Source: a virus. Taken from it: DNA of 52,819 bases. The first letter of the stretch is position 1; each line of letters starts with the position of its first letter. Location: IMG/VR virus record IMGVR_UViG_3300035703_000127, positions 1 to 52,819 of that record. One strand, written 5' to 3'. Below the pieces are notes generated by a model. That model was given only the letters and a program-made list of their open reading frames with translations, had not been told where the DNA came from and did not search any database. Positions 17,070 to 24,139 of this stretch are shown piece after piece. The position numbers were made by a program, and so were the translations under genes.

Positions 17070-17666
17070 TCAGGAGCTGAAATCGAGGGCATAGGGGCCG
17101 TAGAACTCAAAGCTGCAGCTCCAGCTGACGATCGATCCGGCCTCGTTGTTCTCGTTGTAACCGGTGAAGCGACCGAAGCCGTACACCGTTTCGGTGGAGC
17201 CCACCGGGCCAATCCGCGCCAGCTTGGCCATCAGGTTCTTGCTGACGGAGTTGCGCTCACACAGCCGCAGCACCTTGTAGGCCGCGTCGGTGAAGTTGGC
17301 GTTGCCGGCCAGCTCGATCACCGCCGACTTGGAGGTAGCGATCGAGGTGGAGAAGCCCTCGGTCTCGTCGTCGTAGGTCAGCGAGGTCTCGCTGTTGGTG
17401 TCGGTGGAGAGGGTGGCGCTGGTCAGGCCCAGGAGCCGCAGCGGATCATCGGAGCCATCGAGGGCCAGGGCCGTGGTGCCAACGGTGAGGCCATAGGGGG
17501 TGGTGGTCTCGGTGACGGCTGCGCTGTTGGAGAGGGGGGCCGTGTTGTCGATGAACTTGCCAGCACCCAGGCCGCCGGCGCTCAGCTCCGCCAGATCCAG
17601 CTCAGTGGAGAGCAGCGGCACGATGTAGACCTTGTAGCCAAAGGCCTGGGAGAAGTTGGAGGCCAT
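17070..17666 (-). CDS. Major tail tube protein, 198 aa
   Basis: Expected to polymerise into the tail tube. Starts MASNFSQAFGYKVYIVPLLS, with beta-rich structure, a Thr/Ser-rich loop (TTALALDGSDDPLRLLGLTS) and a C-terminal GRFTGYNENNEAGSIVSWSC segment. Length and position before the terminator and tape measure fit a tube subunit, and its private terminator fits high expression. A degenerate GGACCCCTAGGG (17686-17697) lies 31 nt upstream and may be a decayed junction motif. Confidence 0.75.
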   Translation of the reverse strand: MASNFSQAFGYKVYIVPLLSTELDLAELSAGGLGAGKFIDNTAPLSNSAAVTETTTPYGLTVGTTALALDGSDDPLRLLGLTSATLSTDTNSETSLTYDDETEGFSTSIATSKSAVIELAGNANFTDAAYKVLRLCERNSVSKNLMAKLARIGPVGSTETVYGFGRFTGYNENNEAGSIVSWSCSFEFYGPYALDFSS

Positions 17667-17767
17667 GGGGACCCGCAGAACGCTGCCCTAGGGGTCCCGC
17701 TCCGCTAAGGCGCCCCAGTGGCTTACAGGGCCATGGCAAACCAAGGGGCCACCGTGGCCCATAAGCC

Positions 17768-18070
17768 TTGAGCCGTTGCTGCTACCCGCCGGGGGTGTCC
17801 TTCTGCCCGCACAACAAGCAACGGCCGTTCCAGGCCCGCATCCAGTGGCGGGGCCGGCGGATCAGCCTGGGTTACTTCCGCTCGATTGCTGAGGCGGAGG
17901 GCCGTCGCAATGCGGTGCTGGCGGAGATTCGGCAATGGGAAGGATCGAACCTGCCTCCGCCATCACTGCTCCAGCGCTGGCGACAGCAGCCGGAATCACC
18001 AGCTCCAGCGTCTCCCCATCCTCTGAGTGCAGCAGACGGCGCTGACCCGCCGCCTCGGCCTCCGCAATGA
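17768..18070 (+). CDS. AP2-type DNA-binding protein, possible homing-endonuclease remnant
   Basis: Plus-strand gene with a TTG start at 17768 or GTG at 17797, up to 100 aa. The segment FQARIQWRGRRISLGYFRSI followed by AEAEGRRNAVLAEIRQ matches the AP2 DNA-binding fold seen in phage and cyanobacterial HNH proteins. The HNH half is absent and the tail is Pro-rich. Its 3' end overlaps the end of the minus-strand chaperone extension by 209 bp. It is probably a stand-alone AP2 relic left between tail genes. High third-position GC through the AP2 part supports real coding. Confidence 0.6.
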   Translation: MSRCCYPPGVSFCPHNKQRPFQARIQWRGRRISLGYFRSIAEAEGRRNAVLAEIRQWEGSNLPPPSLLQRWRQQPESPAPASPHPLSAADGADPPPRPPQ

Positions 18071-19129
18071 GGAAGCCCCCCCAGTGCTCGGCATCCACCA
18101 CGTAGGGGGCCAGCAGCAGGGCATCGTCACCAATCCAGGCCAGCCGCGGGGGGAGCTGATCGGGATCGGCCACGGCCTTGAGCTCCTTGAAGAACGCCAG
18201 CGAGAAACTGGGCAGCAGCCCCCGGCGCTCCAGCTCCAGCAGGGCCGCACCAGCGGCCGCAGGCGGTTTGGCGCTGCCTTCGTCCTGGTGGAAGAACTGG
18301 AAGTCGCGCAGGGCAAAGGGCTTGCGCTGTTTCTTGGGATCGCGCGCCTGGTTGGCCGTCAGACAGGTGAGCTGGGCGATGGGGAGCTCGTGGCACTGGA
18401 GCCTTTCGCGCTCCTGCCGTTCGCCGGCTTCGAGGGCGCTGAGGAGGTAGGCGATGGTGTTAGCGCCAAAGCGGTCTGGTCGGAACTCATCGGCTCCGGG
18501 GTAGAGGGTTCGCAGTCGCCAGTAGATCCGCTCCCAGTCGGGTTCGGCGGGCGGTTGCCAGGTGCCGGCGGCAATTTTCCCAGCTCTTCTGCCGTCTTGC
18601 GCTCCTGCTCCTCGGCGTTGCTGTCTTCCTGTTGCTCGCCTGCTTCGGTCTGGACAAAGGCGAAGATCGCCGCGATCAGCAGCTCCCCCAGCTGGCGGGT
18701 GTCGGCCTCGCTCCAATCCTCACAGCCGGGCAGACGGTTGACGATCACGGCCGTCACCCCAGCGATCTGGCGGCGATCGTTCCAGGCCACCGTGGCATCG
18801 GTCAGGGCGCCGAGGGGTCCGGCGTACTTGGCGCGCAGCTCCAGCTCCTGGCCGGTGAGCACCGCGCCGGCGCCCAGCGCGGCCCCAAGGATGCGCGTCA
18901 CCATCGTGTGGGCATCGAGGTGGGGGAGGCCTTCGGCCTTGGCGATCTCGGCGGCCACCAGGGCGCTCTCTTTGAACAGGGAGAACCCGCCATCGGCGTT
19001 GCGCAGGGCCTCCCGTTCAAACCACCTCAGCGAGCCGTAGCGGGGGAACTCCAGCTCGCCGATCTCCGGGTTGCCGACGGTGACGGCGGCCTGACGGGGC
19101 TGGGTCTTGAACGGAAGCGGCTTGCTCAC
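17862..19129 (-). CDS. Tail assembly chaperone fusion (G-T type) by -1 frameshift, 422 aa
   Basis: Ribosomes translating the 19129 gene can slip back one base at GGGAAAA (18575-18581), in frame as G GGA AAA. They then leave the zero frame after 185 codons and add 237 residues (IAAGTWQPPAEPDWERIYWR onward) ending at 17862. This is the organisation of lambda gpG/gpGT, whose product escorts the tape measure. The extension has no start codon of its own in the coding part, which supports fusion. Unusually, the pair lies before the tail tube rather than between tube and tape measure, and the zero frame stays open for a further 71 residues. Confidence 0.72.
18359..19129 (-). CDS. Tail assembly chaperone, zero-frame product, 256 aa
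   Basis: GTG at 19129 is chosen because a junction motif lies exactly 28 nt upstream. Reads MSKPLPFKTQPRQAAVTVGN, then FPRYGSLRWFEREALRNADG and a helical body ending in a Glu-rich stretch at the slip site. Past residue 185 the sequence becomes low-complexity Pro/Ser (SSAPSKPANGRSAKG), so that part may have no structural role. Acts in the cytoplasm during tail assembly. Confidence 0.7.
   Translation of the reverse strand: MSKPLPFKTQPRQAAVTVGNPEIGELEFPRYGSLRWFEREALRNADGGFSLFKESALVAAEIAKAEGLPHLDAHTMVTRILGAALGAGAVLTGQELELRAKYAGPLGALTDATVAWNDRRQIAGVTAVIVNRLPGCEDWSEADTRQLGELLIAAIFAFVQTEAGEQQEDSNAEEQERKTAEELGKLPPAPGNRPPNPTGSGSTGDCEPSTPEPMSSDQTALALTPSPTSSAPSKPANGRSAKGSSATSSPSPSSPV
18575..18581 (-). 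other. Slippery heptamer GGGAAAA for -1 frameshifting
   Basis: Minus-strand codons CTG GGA AAA TTG place the heptamer in the canonical X XXY YYZ phase. A short TTGCC/GGCAA stem-loop can form just downstream. Confidence 0.75.
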
Positions 19130-19147
19130 GCTGGGGGCGCATGTAAG

Positions 19148-19157
19148 CCAGCTTTCC
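19148..19157 (-). promoter_or_regulatory. Junction motif copy, 28 nt before GTG at 19129
   Basis: Minus-strand GGAAAGCTGG. An out-of-frame ATG occurs between motif and GTG, but the 28-nt rule selects the GTG that opens the chaperone frame. Confidence 0.75.
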
Positions 19158-19168
19158 GGCTCAGCTGA

Positions 19169-19624
19169 TCAGAGCTTGAGGGCCTGGAGCCACACCTCTT
19201 TGAACCGCGCCTGCACGTCGTAGGGCTCGATCCCGGCAATCCGCTCGGTGCCCAGCACTGCGGATGTCCACGGCCGGGGCGGCAGGTTCACCAGCTGGGC
19301 CTTGGGGTTGCCATAGGGCCGGATCGTGGCCCCCTCATGCACAAACGAGGCGTAGTTGACGGTCCAACGGAAGACCGCCTCATAGCCCGACACTCCGAAG
19401 CTGTTGCTCTGCCGCAGCGCGCCGGTATCCACGATCGTGCGGGGGCTGCCCACGGCCTTGTTGTTCACCCGCACCGTCTGCCGGGGCCAGGCCCAGACCT
19501 TCGAGCCGATAGCGTCCTGGAAGCGGCCGTTGAGCTCGCTGAACACCACCTTGGCGGCCGTCTGGGCGGCCTGTTCGGCCCGCTGGGCCAGGGGCACATC
19601 GAACTTGACGGTGAACTTGCTCAT
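19169..19624 (-). CDS. HK97 gp10-like head-tail connector, 151 aa
   Basis: Reads MSKFTVKFDVPLAQRAEQAA, then VDTGALRQSNSFGVSGYEAV and YASFVHEGATIRPYGNP. The VDTG.LR...F ... Y...VHEG pattern is typical of the HK97 gp10 / tail-completion family acting at the neck. The start overlaps the upstream stop by four bases (ATGA). Confidence 0.82.
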   Translation of the reverse strand: MSKFTVKFDVPLAQRAEQAAQTAAKVVFSELNGRFQDAIGSKVWAWPRQTVRVNNKAVGSPRTIVDTGALRQSNSFGVSGYEAVFRWTVNYASFVHEGATIRPYGNPKAQLVNLPPRPWTSAVLGTERIAGIEPYDVQARFKEVWLQALKL

Positions 19625-20103
19625 CGCGTCTCCGCGAAGATCCCGGCGAACTTGTCGCCTGCCGCAGCCCGCAGCCGGGCGCCGATGCCACCACTGCCGT
19701 AGGGATGACTGATCTGGCTGAGGGTGAGCCAGCCCAACTCGGCGTCATCCACCGCCGGCAGACCGCTCAGATCGCCCCAGCAGGCCTGCAGCGTCTCCCC
19801 CGCCTTGAGGCCCTGGGGCCGGAGGCCGTTGTCCTGCCACGGCCAGCTCAATCCCAGCCCCAGCCAGTCGCTGCCCGGCGGCAGCACGGCATGGCGCACC
19901 AGGAAGCCCGACAGGCCGAACTGGCCGATCGCCAGGCCACCGGTCTGCTGCTCACCGCCACCGGCCTCACTGCTGCGGGCCCAGGCATCGATCACCACGA
20001 TCTCGGTGGGCACGCGCGAGCCATCGCGGAAGTTGGGGATGGCGGCACTGCGGCGCTCGAACCGCAGCCGGAGGTTGGCGTAGGCGGCAAAGGGGGAGGC
20101 CAT
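19621..20103 (-). CDS. Probable head closure or neck protein, 160 aa
   Basis: Lies between the connector candidate and the gp10-like protein, the usual place for a head-closure protein. Starts MASPFAAYANLRLRFERRSA and contains PTEIVVIDAWARSSE and LGLGLSWPWQDNGLRPQG. Short beta-rich protein without membrane segments. Assignment by order only. Confidence 0.6.
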   Translation of the reverse strand: MASPFAAYANLRLRFERRSAAIPNFRDGSRVPTEIVVIDAWARSSEAGGGEQQTGGLAIGQFGLSGFLVRHAVLPPGSDWLGLGLSWPWQDNGLRPQGLKAGETLQACWGDLSGLPAVDDAELGWLTLSQISHPYGSGGIGARLRAAAGDKFAGIFAETR

Positions 20104-20591
20104 CAGCTGCGCAGCAACACCCCGACGCTGGCGCCGTAGCCCATCTCGCTCAGGCCGATGGCGGCGAGCACCTTGGCCTGCAGGTCAGCGATGCGCGCGC
20201 CACTGGCGCCGTTGGCTGTGGCCATCTGGCCATCGCCGGCGGTGATGCGCACCTTGTAGAGCGTCTCGGTGTCGTACTGGAGCACGTCCACCTGGCGCAG
20301 CATGTCTTCTCGGGTGGGTTCAGCGCCGGGGCGGAGGCCCTCGTAGGTCTTGGCGGAATCCAGGTGGGCTCTGCCATCAGCCACCTTGCCGGCATAGGCC
20401 GCCTCCAGGGCGGTGGCCTCATCGATCCAGGCGCGGCACTGGGTCACGGTGGTGGGGCTGAGGGCCGCGACACTGTTGAGGGCACTCACCAGGTGCTGGA
20501 TGCCCGATTCGGTGACCGGGATGGCGGCATAGGTGCGGATGGCCTCGCGATCCGACTCACGCCAGAGGGGATTGAGGGGCGGGATCGCCAT
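20103..20591 (-). CDS. Probable head-tail adaptor, 162 aa
   Basis: First gene of the connector block. Helical protein (IQHLVSALNSVAALSPTTVT; CRAWIDEATALEAAYAGKVA) with size and helicity fitting gp6/gp15-type adaptors that dock under the portal. Junction motif 28 nt before the ATG. Stop overlaps the next ATG as TGATG. Confidence 0.6.
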   Translation of the reverse strand: MAIPPLNPLWRESDREAIRTYAAIPVTESGIQHLVSALNSVAALSPTTVTQCRAWIDEATALEAAYAGKVADGRAHLDSAKTYEGLRPGAEPTREDMLRQVDVLQYDTETLYKVRITAGDGQMATANGASGARIADLQAKVLAAIGLSEMGYGASVGVLLRS

Positions 20592-20607
20592 TGCGCCGGC
20601 TCGGGTG

Positions 20608-20619
20608 CCTCAGGTTTCC
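20608..20619 (-). promoter_or_regulatory. Junction motif copy, 28 nt before ATG at 20591
   Basis: Minus-strand GGAAACCTGAGG, two nt after the TGA of the preceding MAGN-type gene. No Shine-Dalgarno-like run lies between it and the ATG. Confidence 0.85.
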
Positions 20620-20621
20620 GC

Positions 20622-20999
20622 TCAGCGGCGCCGATCGAGACCCGTGTAGCGGTAGCCGGCCGGCCTGGGGGCGCCAGCGGCGATCCCGCGGGTGAACCCC
20701 ATGCGCTGGGCGCGCTCCGGGTTGCGCGCCACATCCTGGGCGCCATAGCCAGCGCGGTAGAGGCCGTTCACGGTGGCCAGCTGCCGCACGCTGATCCGCT
20801 TGCCGGTGAGATCGGTGCCGCGGGTCCGGGCACGGTTGGGGGCCCCGCCGATGGTGCCGTCAGGCCGGCGAATCCCGGACACCAGCTGGAATGCTTCCGA
20901 GCGGGAGGTGCCGAAGCCCGTGAGGCCTTCACGCTTCACCTTGCTGCCCTGGCGGCCTGGGGCTCGGGTGCTGCCTGCCTTGCTGTTGTTGCCTGCCAT
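20622..20999 (-). CDS. MAGN-tagged basic protein 1, 125 aa
   Basis: Most diverged tag in the family: MAGNNSKAGSTRAPGRQGSK. The body includes GLTGFGTSRSEAFQLVSGIR and GKRISVRQLATVNGLYRAGY and is Arg/Gly-rich with no membrane segment or cysteine. It sits last in the first cluster, just before the head-tail adaptor, so it is likely co-expressed with late genes. Function unknown. The shared tag with a different body suggests targeting rather than a common activity. Confidence 0.82.
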   Translation of the reverse strand: MAGNNSKAGSTRAPGRQGSKVKREGLTGFGTSRSEAFQLVSGIRRPDGTIGGAPNRARTRGTDLTGKRISVRQLATVNGLYRAGYGAQDVARNPERAQRMGFTRGIAAGAPRPAGYRYTGLDRRR

Positions 21000-21015
21000 G
21001 GGCCCGGCGCCGTTG

Positions 21016-21027
21016 CCTCAGGTTTCC
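21016..21027 (-). promoter_or_regulatory. Junction motif copy, 28 nt before ATG at 20999
   Basis: Minus-strand GGAAACCTGAGG, three nt after the TGA of MAGN protein 2. Confidence 0.85.
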
Positions 21028-21030
21028 AGC

Positions 21031-21468
21031 TCACCAGGCCTGGCGCCTCCCTTCATTCCAGGCGCGCTGATCCATGCCCCAGCGCCGGTTGGCAAGTGCT
21101 TGCCGACTGCCCCGGGGCCGGCGGCCACCTGGCTTGCTGTTGAACTTCTCGCTGTTGCGGGTCTGAAGCCGTGGGCGGTTGCCGTAGGTGGAAGCGGTGC
21201 CGTAGTCGCGCATGAAGTTCTGCGCACGCTCCGCCGTCAAGCGTGACTGCTGCGCGCGCTTCATGTCGCTGTTGATGCGCTTGTCCCTGGCGTAACGGGT
21301 CATGTCCAACGGATACGGCGTCCTCTTCTCGATCGCCACCCGTCGGGCCAGAGCGGTCACTGTGCGCTCCGCCCGGCGCTGCAGTGTGGCGTTATCGAAT
21401 GAGTTGGCTGGGCCGACAGCACCTCCAGCCGTCCGGCCACTCCCTGCTCGACTGCCGTTGCCCGCCAT
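21031..21468 (-). CDS. MAGN-tagged basic protein 2, 145 aa
   Basis: ATG at 21468 is chosen although the frame stays open to 21777: this start gives the tag MAGNGSRAGSGRTAGGAVGP and lies 29 nt after the junction motif. The body is highly basic and helical (TVTALARRVAIEKRTPYPLD; RINSDMKRAQQSRLTAERAQ), ending RAWNEGRRQAW. Candidate nucleic-acid- or capsid-interior-binding protein, by charge only. Confidence 0.82.
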   Translation of the reverse strand: MAGNGSRAGSGRTAGGAVGPANSFDNATLQRRAERTVTALARRVAIEKRTPYPLDMTRYARDKRINSDMKRAQQSRLTAERAQNFMRDYGTASTYGNRPRLQTRNSEKFNSKPGGRRPRGSRQALANRRWGMDQRAWNEGRRQAW

Positions 21469-21485
21469 GGTCCTGCTGCCTGATG

Positions 21486-21497
21486 CCTCAGGTTTCC
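21486..21497 (-). promoter_or_regulatory. Junction motif copy, 29 nt before ATG at 21468
   Basis: Minus-strand GGAAACCTGAGG that also encodes the Glu-Thr-stop end of MAGN protein 3. AGGA lies close to the downstream ATG. Confidence 0.85.
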
Positions 21498-22135
21498 GAC
21501 CTGCCCCGCCGCCGCCGCTTGGGCGTGCCACCGCTGTTGCGGGGGCCCGGCCGAAGGTTGTTCCTGCCGGCCTTCGGTTTGCCTTTGCCCATGTACGCCA
21601 TCTGGTTGCCGTAGATCTCCCGCGCCCTGGCGGCTGGCTTGCTGCCACGCGCTGCAGCATCAGCAGCACGCTGCATCCGCCGCTGGATGGCCTTGGCGCC
21701 GATCCGGGTTCCGACCACGCCGATCTCGACACCGGCCAGCATCCGGTCAATCGGATCCTTGGAAAGTCGCCTCTCAATCGCCCGAGCGGCGCTGCGCTCG
21801 TTCTGCCGCATCATCTTGTCAACCTGAGGCCGCTTGGACTTCACCGCATCGCTAAAGCGCTTCATCTCGGCGTCCAGATCCTTGATTGAGCGCTCGGCTT
21901 GCCGCTCGATCTGGCCCAGCCGGAGCCTGGGCGTCTTCGGGTTGAAGGAGCGGACGGCATTGGCCCGCAGTGCCAACGGCTGCCGCCGATTGCTGCGCCC
22001 GCTGGTGGGGATCACCACGCTGCGGGGCTGAGGCCTCGGCAGGCCAGCCGTGGCCCTGATGCTGTTCCCGGCCCCCTGCACCGAGACCCCGCCTGCGGAT
22101 CGGGCGCTACCGGCCCGACTGCCATTACCTGCCAC
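21488..22135 (-). CDS. MAGN-tagged basic protein 3, 215 aa
   Basis: Longest family member, with a GTG start at 22135 confirmed by the tag (MAGNGSRAGSARSAGGVSVQ) and by a motif exactly 28 nt upstream. The central helix-rich region (RLGQIERQAERSIKDLDAEM; PQVDKMMRQNERSAARAIER) suggests a coiled coil. The C-terminus is a very basic RNNLRPGPRNSGGTPKRRRR segment ending RSET, with the stop inside the motif of the next gene. Confidence 0.83.
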   Translation of the reverse strand: MAGNGSRAGSARSAGGVSVQGAGNSIRATAGLPRPQPRSVVIPTSGRSNRRQPLALRANAVRSFNPKTPRLRLGQIERQAERSIKDLDAEMKRFSDAVKSKRPQVDKMMRQNERSAARAIERRLSKDPIDRMLAGVEIGVVGTRIGAKAIQRRMQRAADAAARGSKPAARAREIYGNQMAYMGKGKPKAGRNNLRPGPRNSGGTPKRRRRGRSET

Positions 22136-22151
22136 GGCATCACCGCCACTG

Positions 22152-22163
22152 GCTCAGGTTTCC
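22152..22163 (-). promoter_or_regulatory. Junction motif copy, 28 nt before GTG at 22135
   Basis: Minus-strand GGAAACCTGAGC, two nt after the TGA of MAGN protein 4. GGTGAT just before the GTG may act as a Shine-Dalgarno. Confidence 0.85.
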
Positions 22164-22165
22164 GC

Positions 22166-22585
22166 TCAGCGCTGGCGACGGATCACCCCAGCTCGCTGCC
22201 CTGCCTTTGGCTGCGGCAGGCCACTGCGTGGGCCCACCACGTAGCCCCAAGTGCCATTGGGCAGCCGAAACTCTGATGCCCTCCAGCGGGGGGATTCAAC
22301 CCAGGTGCGGCTCATGCCGTTGGATCCGATCAGCCCGATCTTCCGGCGCCGGGCTGGCGTCATGTCCTTGTCAGCGAGGAAGACCTGGTTGGGTTGAGGG
22401 AACAACCGCTGGGCAGCCTTCAGCTGGGTCAGCTGCTCCAAGGCCTGGTCTTCCTTGCTCGCCCGGGGTGCTGGTGCTTGGGGGCGCTTGATGGCCACCA
22501 CCTGGCCGGTGCGTTGCAAGGGCTTGCTGCCAGAGCCTGGCCCCGTTGTGCGAGCGCTCCCCGCGCGGCTCCCATTGCCGGCCAT
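22166..22585 (-). CDS. MAGN-tagged basic protein 4, 139 aa
   Basis: Tag MAGNGSRAGSARTTGPGSGS followed by a Pro/Arg linker, a short helical part (QALEQLTQLKAAQRLFPQPN) and a strand-rich C-terminal part (GSNGMSRTWVESPRWRASEF; GTWGYVVGPRSG). It is one of the few members with a clearly compact-looking domain. Motif 30 nt before the ATG. Downstream of the PilZ island in transcription order. Confidence 0.82.
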   Translation of the reverse strand: MAGNGSRAGSARTTGPGSGSKPLQRTGQVVAIKRPQAPAPRASKEDQALEQLTQLKAAQRLFPQPNQVFLADKDMTPARRRKIGLIGSNGMSRTWVESPRWRASEFRLPNGTWGYVVGPRSGLPQPKAGQRAGVIRRQR

Positions 22586-22603
22586 CGTCGAACTGCTGCG
22601 ATG

Positions 22604-22615
22604 CCTCAGGTTTCC
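22604..22615 (-). promoter_or_regulatory. Junction motif copy, 30 nt before ATG at 22585
   Basis: Minus-strand GGAAACCTGAGG. The frame entering it encodes GGSQDIPGQPMET and stops in the motif, but has no start codon before an in-frame TAG near 22740. This looks like the tail of a lost gene. Confidence 0.8.
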
Positions 22616-22835
22616 ATCGGCTGCCCAGGGATGTCCTGAGACCCACCGCTGGGCACAGCAGCTGCGGTCTTACCGGTCCAGGAGGTGACTGGGCCATCAC
22701 CATCCCGGCAGTTCGGCTGGCTGGTCGGCTATGTCGCGCTGGGCAGATATGGAAGGCTTGGTCTATGCGTCTTCTGCATAGGAGCGATATGCGCTGTATG
22801 GGCTGGGTATGGTTCCGCCTGAATAGTTCTGCCCG
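22616..22835. other. Island edge with gene remnant and no intact gene
   Basis: Holds the startless minus-strand frame ending GQPMET near the left edge and an AT-richer stretch with repeated TATGCG/GATATG words to its right. The plus-strand PilZ start follows. I see no complete gene here. A weak plus-strand promoter for the PilZ gene could lie in this stretch, but no clear -35/-10 pair is visible. Confidence 0.5.
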
Positions 22836-23192
22836 ATGACGCCGGATTCGGCAGGTATAGACCTCGGCGCTATTCCTGGCCTAGAGCTACAGCGTGATAG
22901 GCGGAGAGCTGTTGGCGATCGGCGACAGGAGCTGCGCTACGTCCCAGAAGAGGGCAGTTGTCCTGTGCGGCTTAGGAAGGCCAGCTCAACCCAGCATCTT
23001 CAAGCGGATTTGCTTGACATCAGCACGCGCGCCATGCGGCTGGCCCTTCATCCTCAAGCGGCATTCTCCCTTGGGGAGCGGTGCATCACGACTTGGCGGC
23101 CGCCAGGAGCGGATGAGTTGAGCCTGGGAGGATGGGTCACCAGACTGGAGAAACACAGCTTAATTATTGTGATGACGTTGACATTTTCGTAA
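22836..23192 (+). CDS. PilZ-like protein, 118 aa
   Basis: Plus-strand gene in a minus-strand operon. Shows the two PilZ signatures in order: RQELR (R...R, about residue 30) followed by LLDISTRAMRLAL, the D.S..G motif with Ala replacing the last Gly. Strands continue through FSLGERCITTWRPP to GWVTRLEKHSLIIVMTLTF. PilZ domains bind cyclic di-GMP, and R...R and D.S contact the ligand. The Gly to Ala change leaves binding uncertain. AT-richer DNA and the opposite strand point to acquisition as a cargo gene. Confidence 0.65.
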   Translation: MTPDSAGIDLGAIPGLELQRDRRRAVGDRRQELRYVPEEGSCPVRLRKASSTQHLQADLLDISTRAMRLALHPQAAFSLGERCITTWRPPGADELSLGGWVTRLEKHSLIIVMTLTFS

Positions 23193-23225
23193 CAGTTAGC
23201 GGCAGCCTTGTTTCAGCATTTCAGG

Positions 23226-23237
23226 CCTCAGGTTTCC
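23226..23237 (-). promoter_or_regulatory. Junction motif copy with no gene at the expected distance
   Basis: Minus-strand GGAAACCTGAGG encoding the Glu-Thr-stop of the 90-aa gene. Downstream lies only the antisense PilZ gene, so the gene it once served has been lost or displaced. Confidence 0.8.
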
Positions 23238-23500
23238 GCCGGCGGCACGGCGATCTCCTCATACCCCCCTCTGGGCAACAGCAGCAGGTGGCCATCGCCC
23301 TCGCCGTCGTTGCTCAGATCGAACGGAACCATCTCGCAACAGGCCACAGCCGTGCCGGCATCCCTGTGGATGTAGACGTGCAGGGGCCGCCCCTGGCGGT
23401 CGCAGTCCGGCCAGGAGGCGATCTGCCCCTTGAGCTGCGCGACGGTCAACCCTTCCGGGTTGCGCAGGAACAGCGGATGCAGGCTCACTTCGCCATCCAT
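23228..23500 (-). CDS. Hypothetical acidic protein, 90 aa
   Basis: Reads MDGEVSLHPLFLRNPEGLTV, then GQIASWPDCDRQGRPLHVYI and LLLLPRGGYEEIAVPPAET. A small alpha/beta protein, acidic and untagged, unlike its MAGN neighbours. Start overlaps the stop of the 62-aa gene as TGATG. Function unknown. Confidence 0.7.
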   Translation of the reverse strand: MDGEVSLHPLFLRNPEGLTVAQLKGQIASWPDCDRQGRPLHVYIHRDAGTAVACCEMVPFDLSNDGEGDGHLLLLPRGGYEEIAVPPAET

Positions 23501-23688
23501 CAGCGCAACCGCATCAGCCAGCCACGGCCCTGGGCATCGAGGCTGGCCTCCAGCACCTGCACCACGCGATGGGCCTCCCGCTCCTCCAGCTCCAGGGCGG
23601 CCTGGCGCAGGCTCTGGCGGGCAGCCTCCTCATCACGGCCCAGAACGGCGACGTGGAGCATCAGCAGGGAGCGCAGGCCGGGATCCAA
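23500..23688 (-). CDS. Small helical hypothetical protein, 62 aa
   Basis: TTG at 23688 gives MDPGLRSLLMLHVAVLGRDE. A later ATG in the same frame would shorten it by nine residues. The rest is one or two charged helices (QSLRQAALELEEREAHRVVQ). It is coupled to the 90-aa gene downstream. Function unknown. Confidence 0.55.
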   Translation of the reverse strand: MDPGLRSLLMLHVAVLGRDEEAARQSLRQAALELEEREAHRVVQVLEASLDAQGRGWLMRLR

Positions 23689-23762
23689 CCGTAAGCCACT
23701 GATTCGATGCCGAAACAGTAGCGGGGCTGATCAGGAGCGCAAACGATTCAGGGTGGCGCGGC

Positions 23763-24104
23763 TCAGTAGAGGCGGGTTGCGGGGAAGCGGAACCCTGCCC
23801 GCCTCCTGCCAACGGCGAACAGCCCCATGTCCCGATACATCCGAGCGTTCTGCGCGGTCTGGAGGGTTCTTTCAGCCCGGCGGAGGCTGCCAGTGGCTAT
23901 GCGGCCGATGCGTGAATTGACCTCCCGAGCGGCACGGTCTTCCATTGGCCCCGTTCTCATCGAACCCTGGTTGTTGCGGCTGCGGGCGCCCTCGCTGGCC
24001 TTCACGAACTGGCTCACCTGCAGGGAGGTGGGCCGGGGTGGCTGCGACGCCACTGCGCCGCCACTGCTGCGACTGCTGCCGCCCCGTGAGCCGTTACCTG
24101 CCAT
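23763..24104 (-). CDS. MAGN-tagged basic protein 5, 113 aa
   Basis: Tag MAGNGSRGGSSRSSGGAVAS, then a mostly helical basic body (NSRIGRIATGSLRRAERTLQ) and a C-terminal RRRAGFRFPATRLY. The RRAERT heptad-like stretch recurs in proteins 2 and 5, hinting that some bodies are distantly related. Motif 28 nt before the ATG. Confidence 0.82.
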   Translation of the reverse strand: MAGNGSRGGSSRSSGGAVASQPPRPTSLQVSQFVKASEGARSRNNQGSMRTGPMEDRAAREVNSRIGRIATGSLRRAERTLQTAQNARMYRDMGLFAVGRRRAGFRFPATRLY

Positions 24105-24120
24105 GGTCCTGCTGCTGTTG

Positions 24121-24132
24121 TCTCAGGTTTCC
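24121..24132 (-). promoter_or_regulatory. Junction motif copy, 28 nt before ATG at 24104
   Basis: Minus-strand GGAAACCTGAGA, shortly after the stop of MAGN protein 6. AGGACC precedes the ATG. Confidence 0.85.
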
Positions 24133-24139
24133 GCTGCCT

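Noticed and set aside
22371-22703. Minus-strand 110-codon frame over the start of MAGN protein 4
   Set aside because: Its 3' part is the MAGN gene in another frame and it runs through the junction motif. No protein-like composition.
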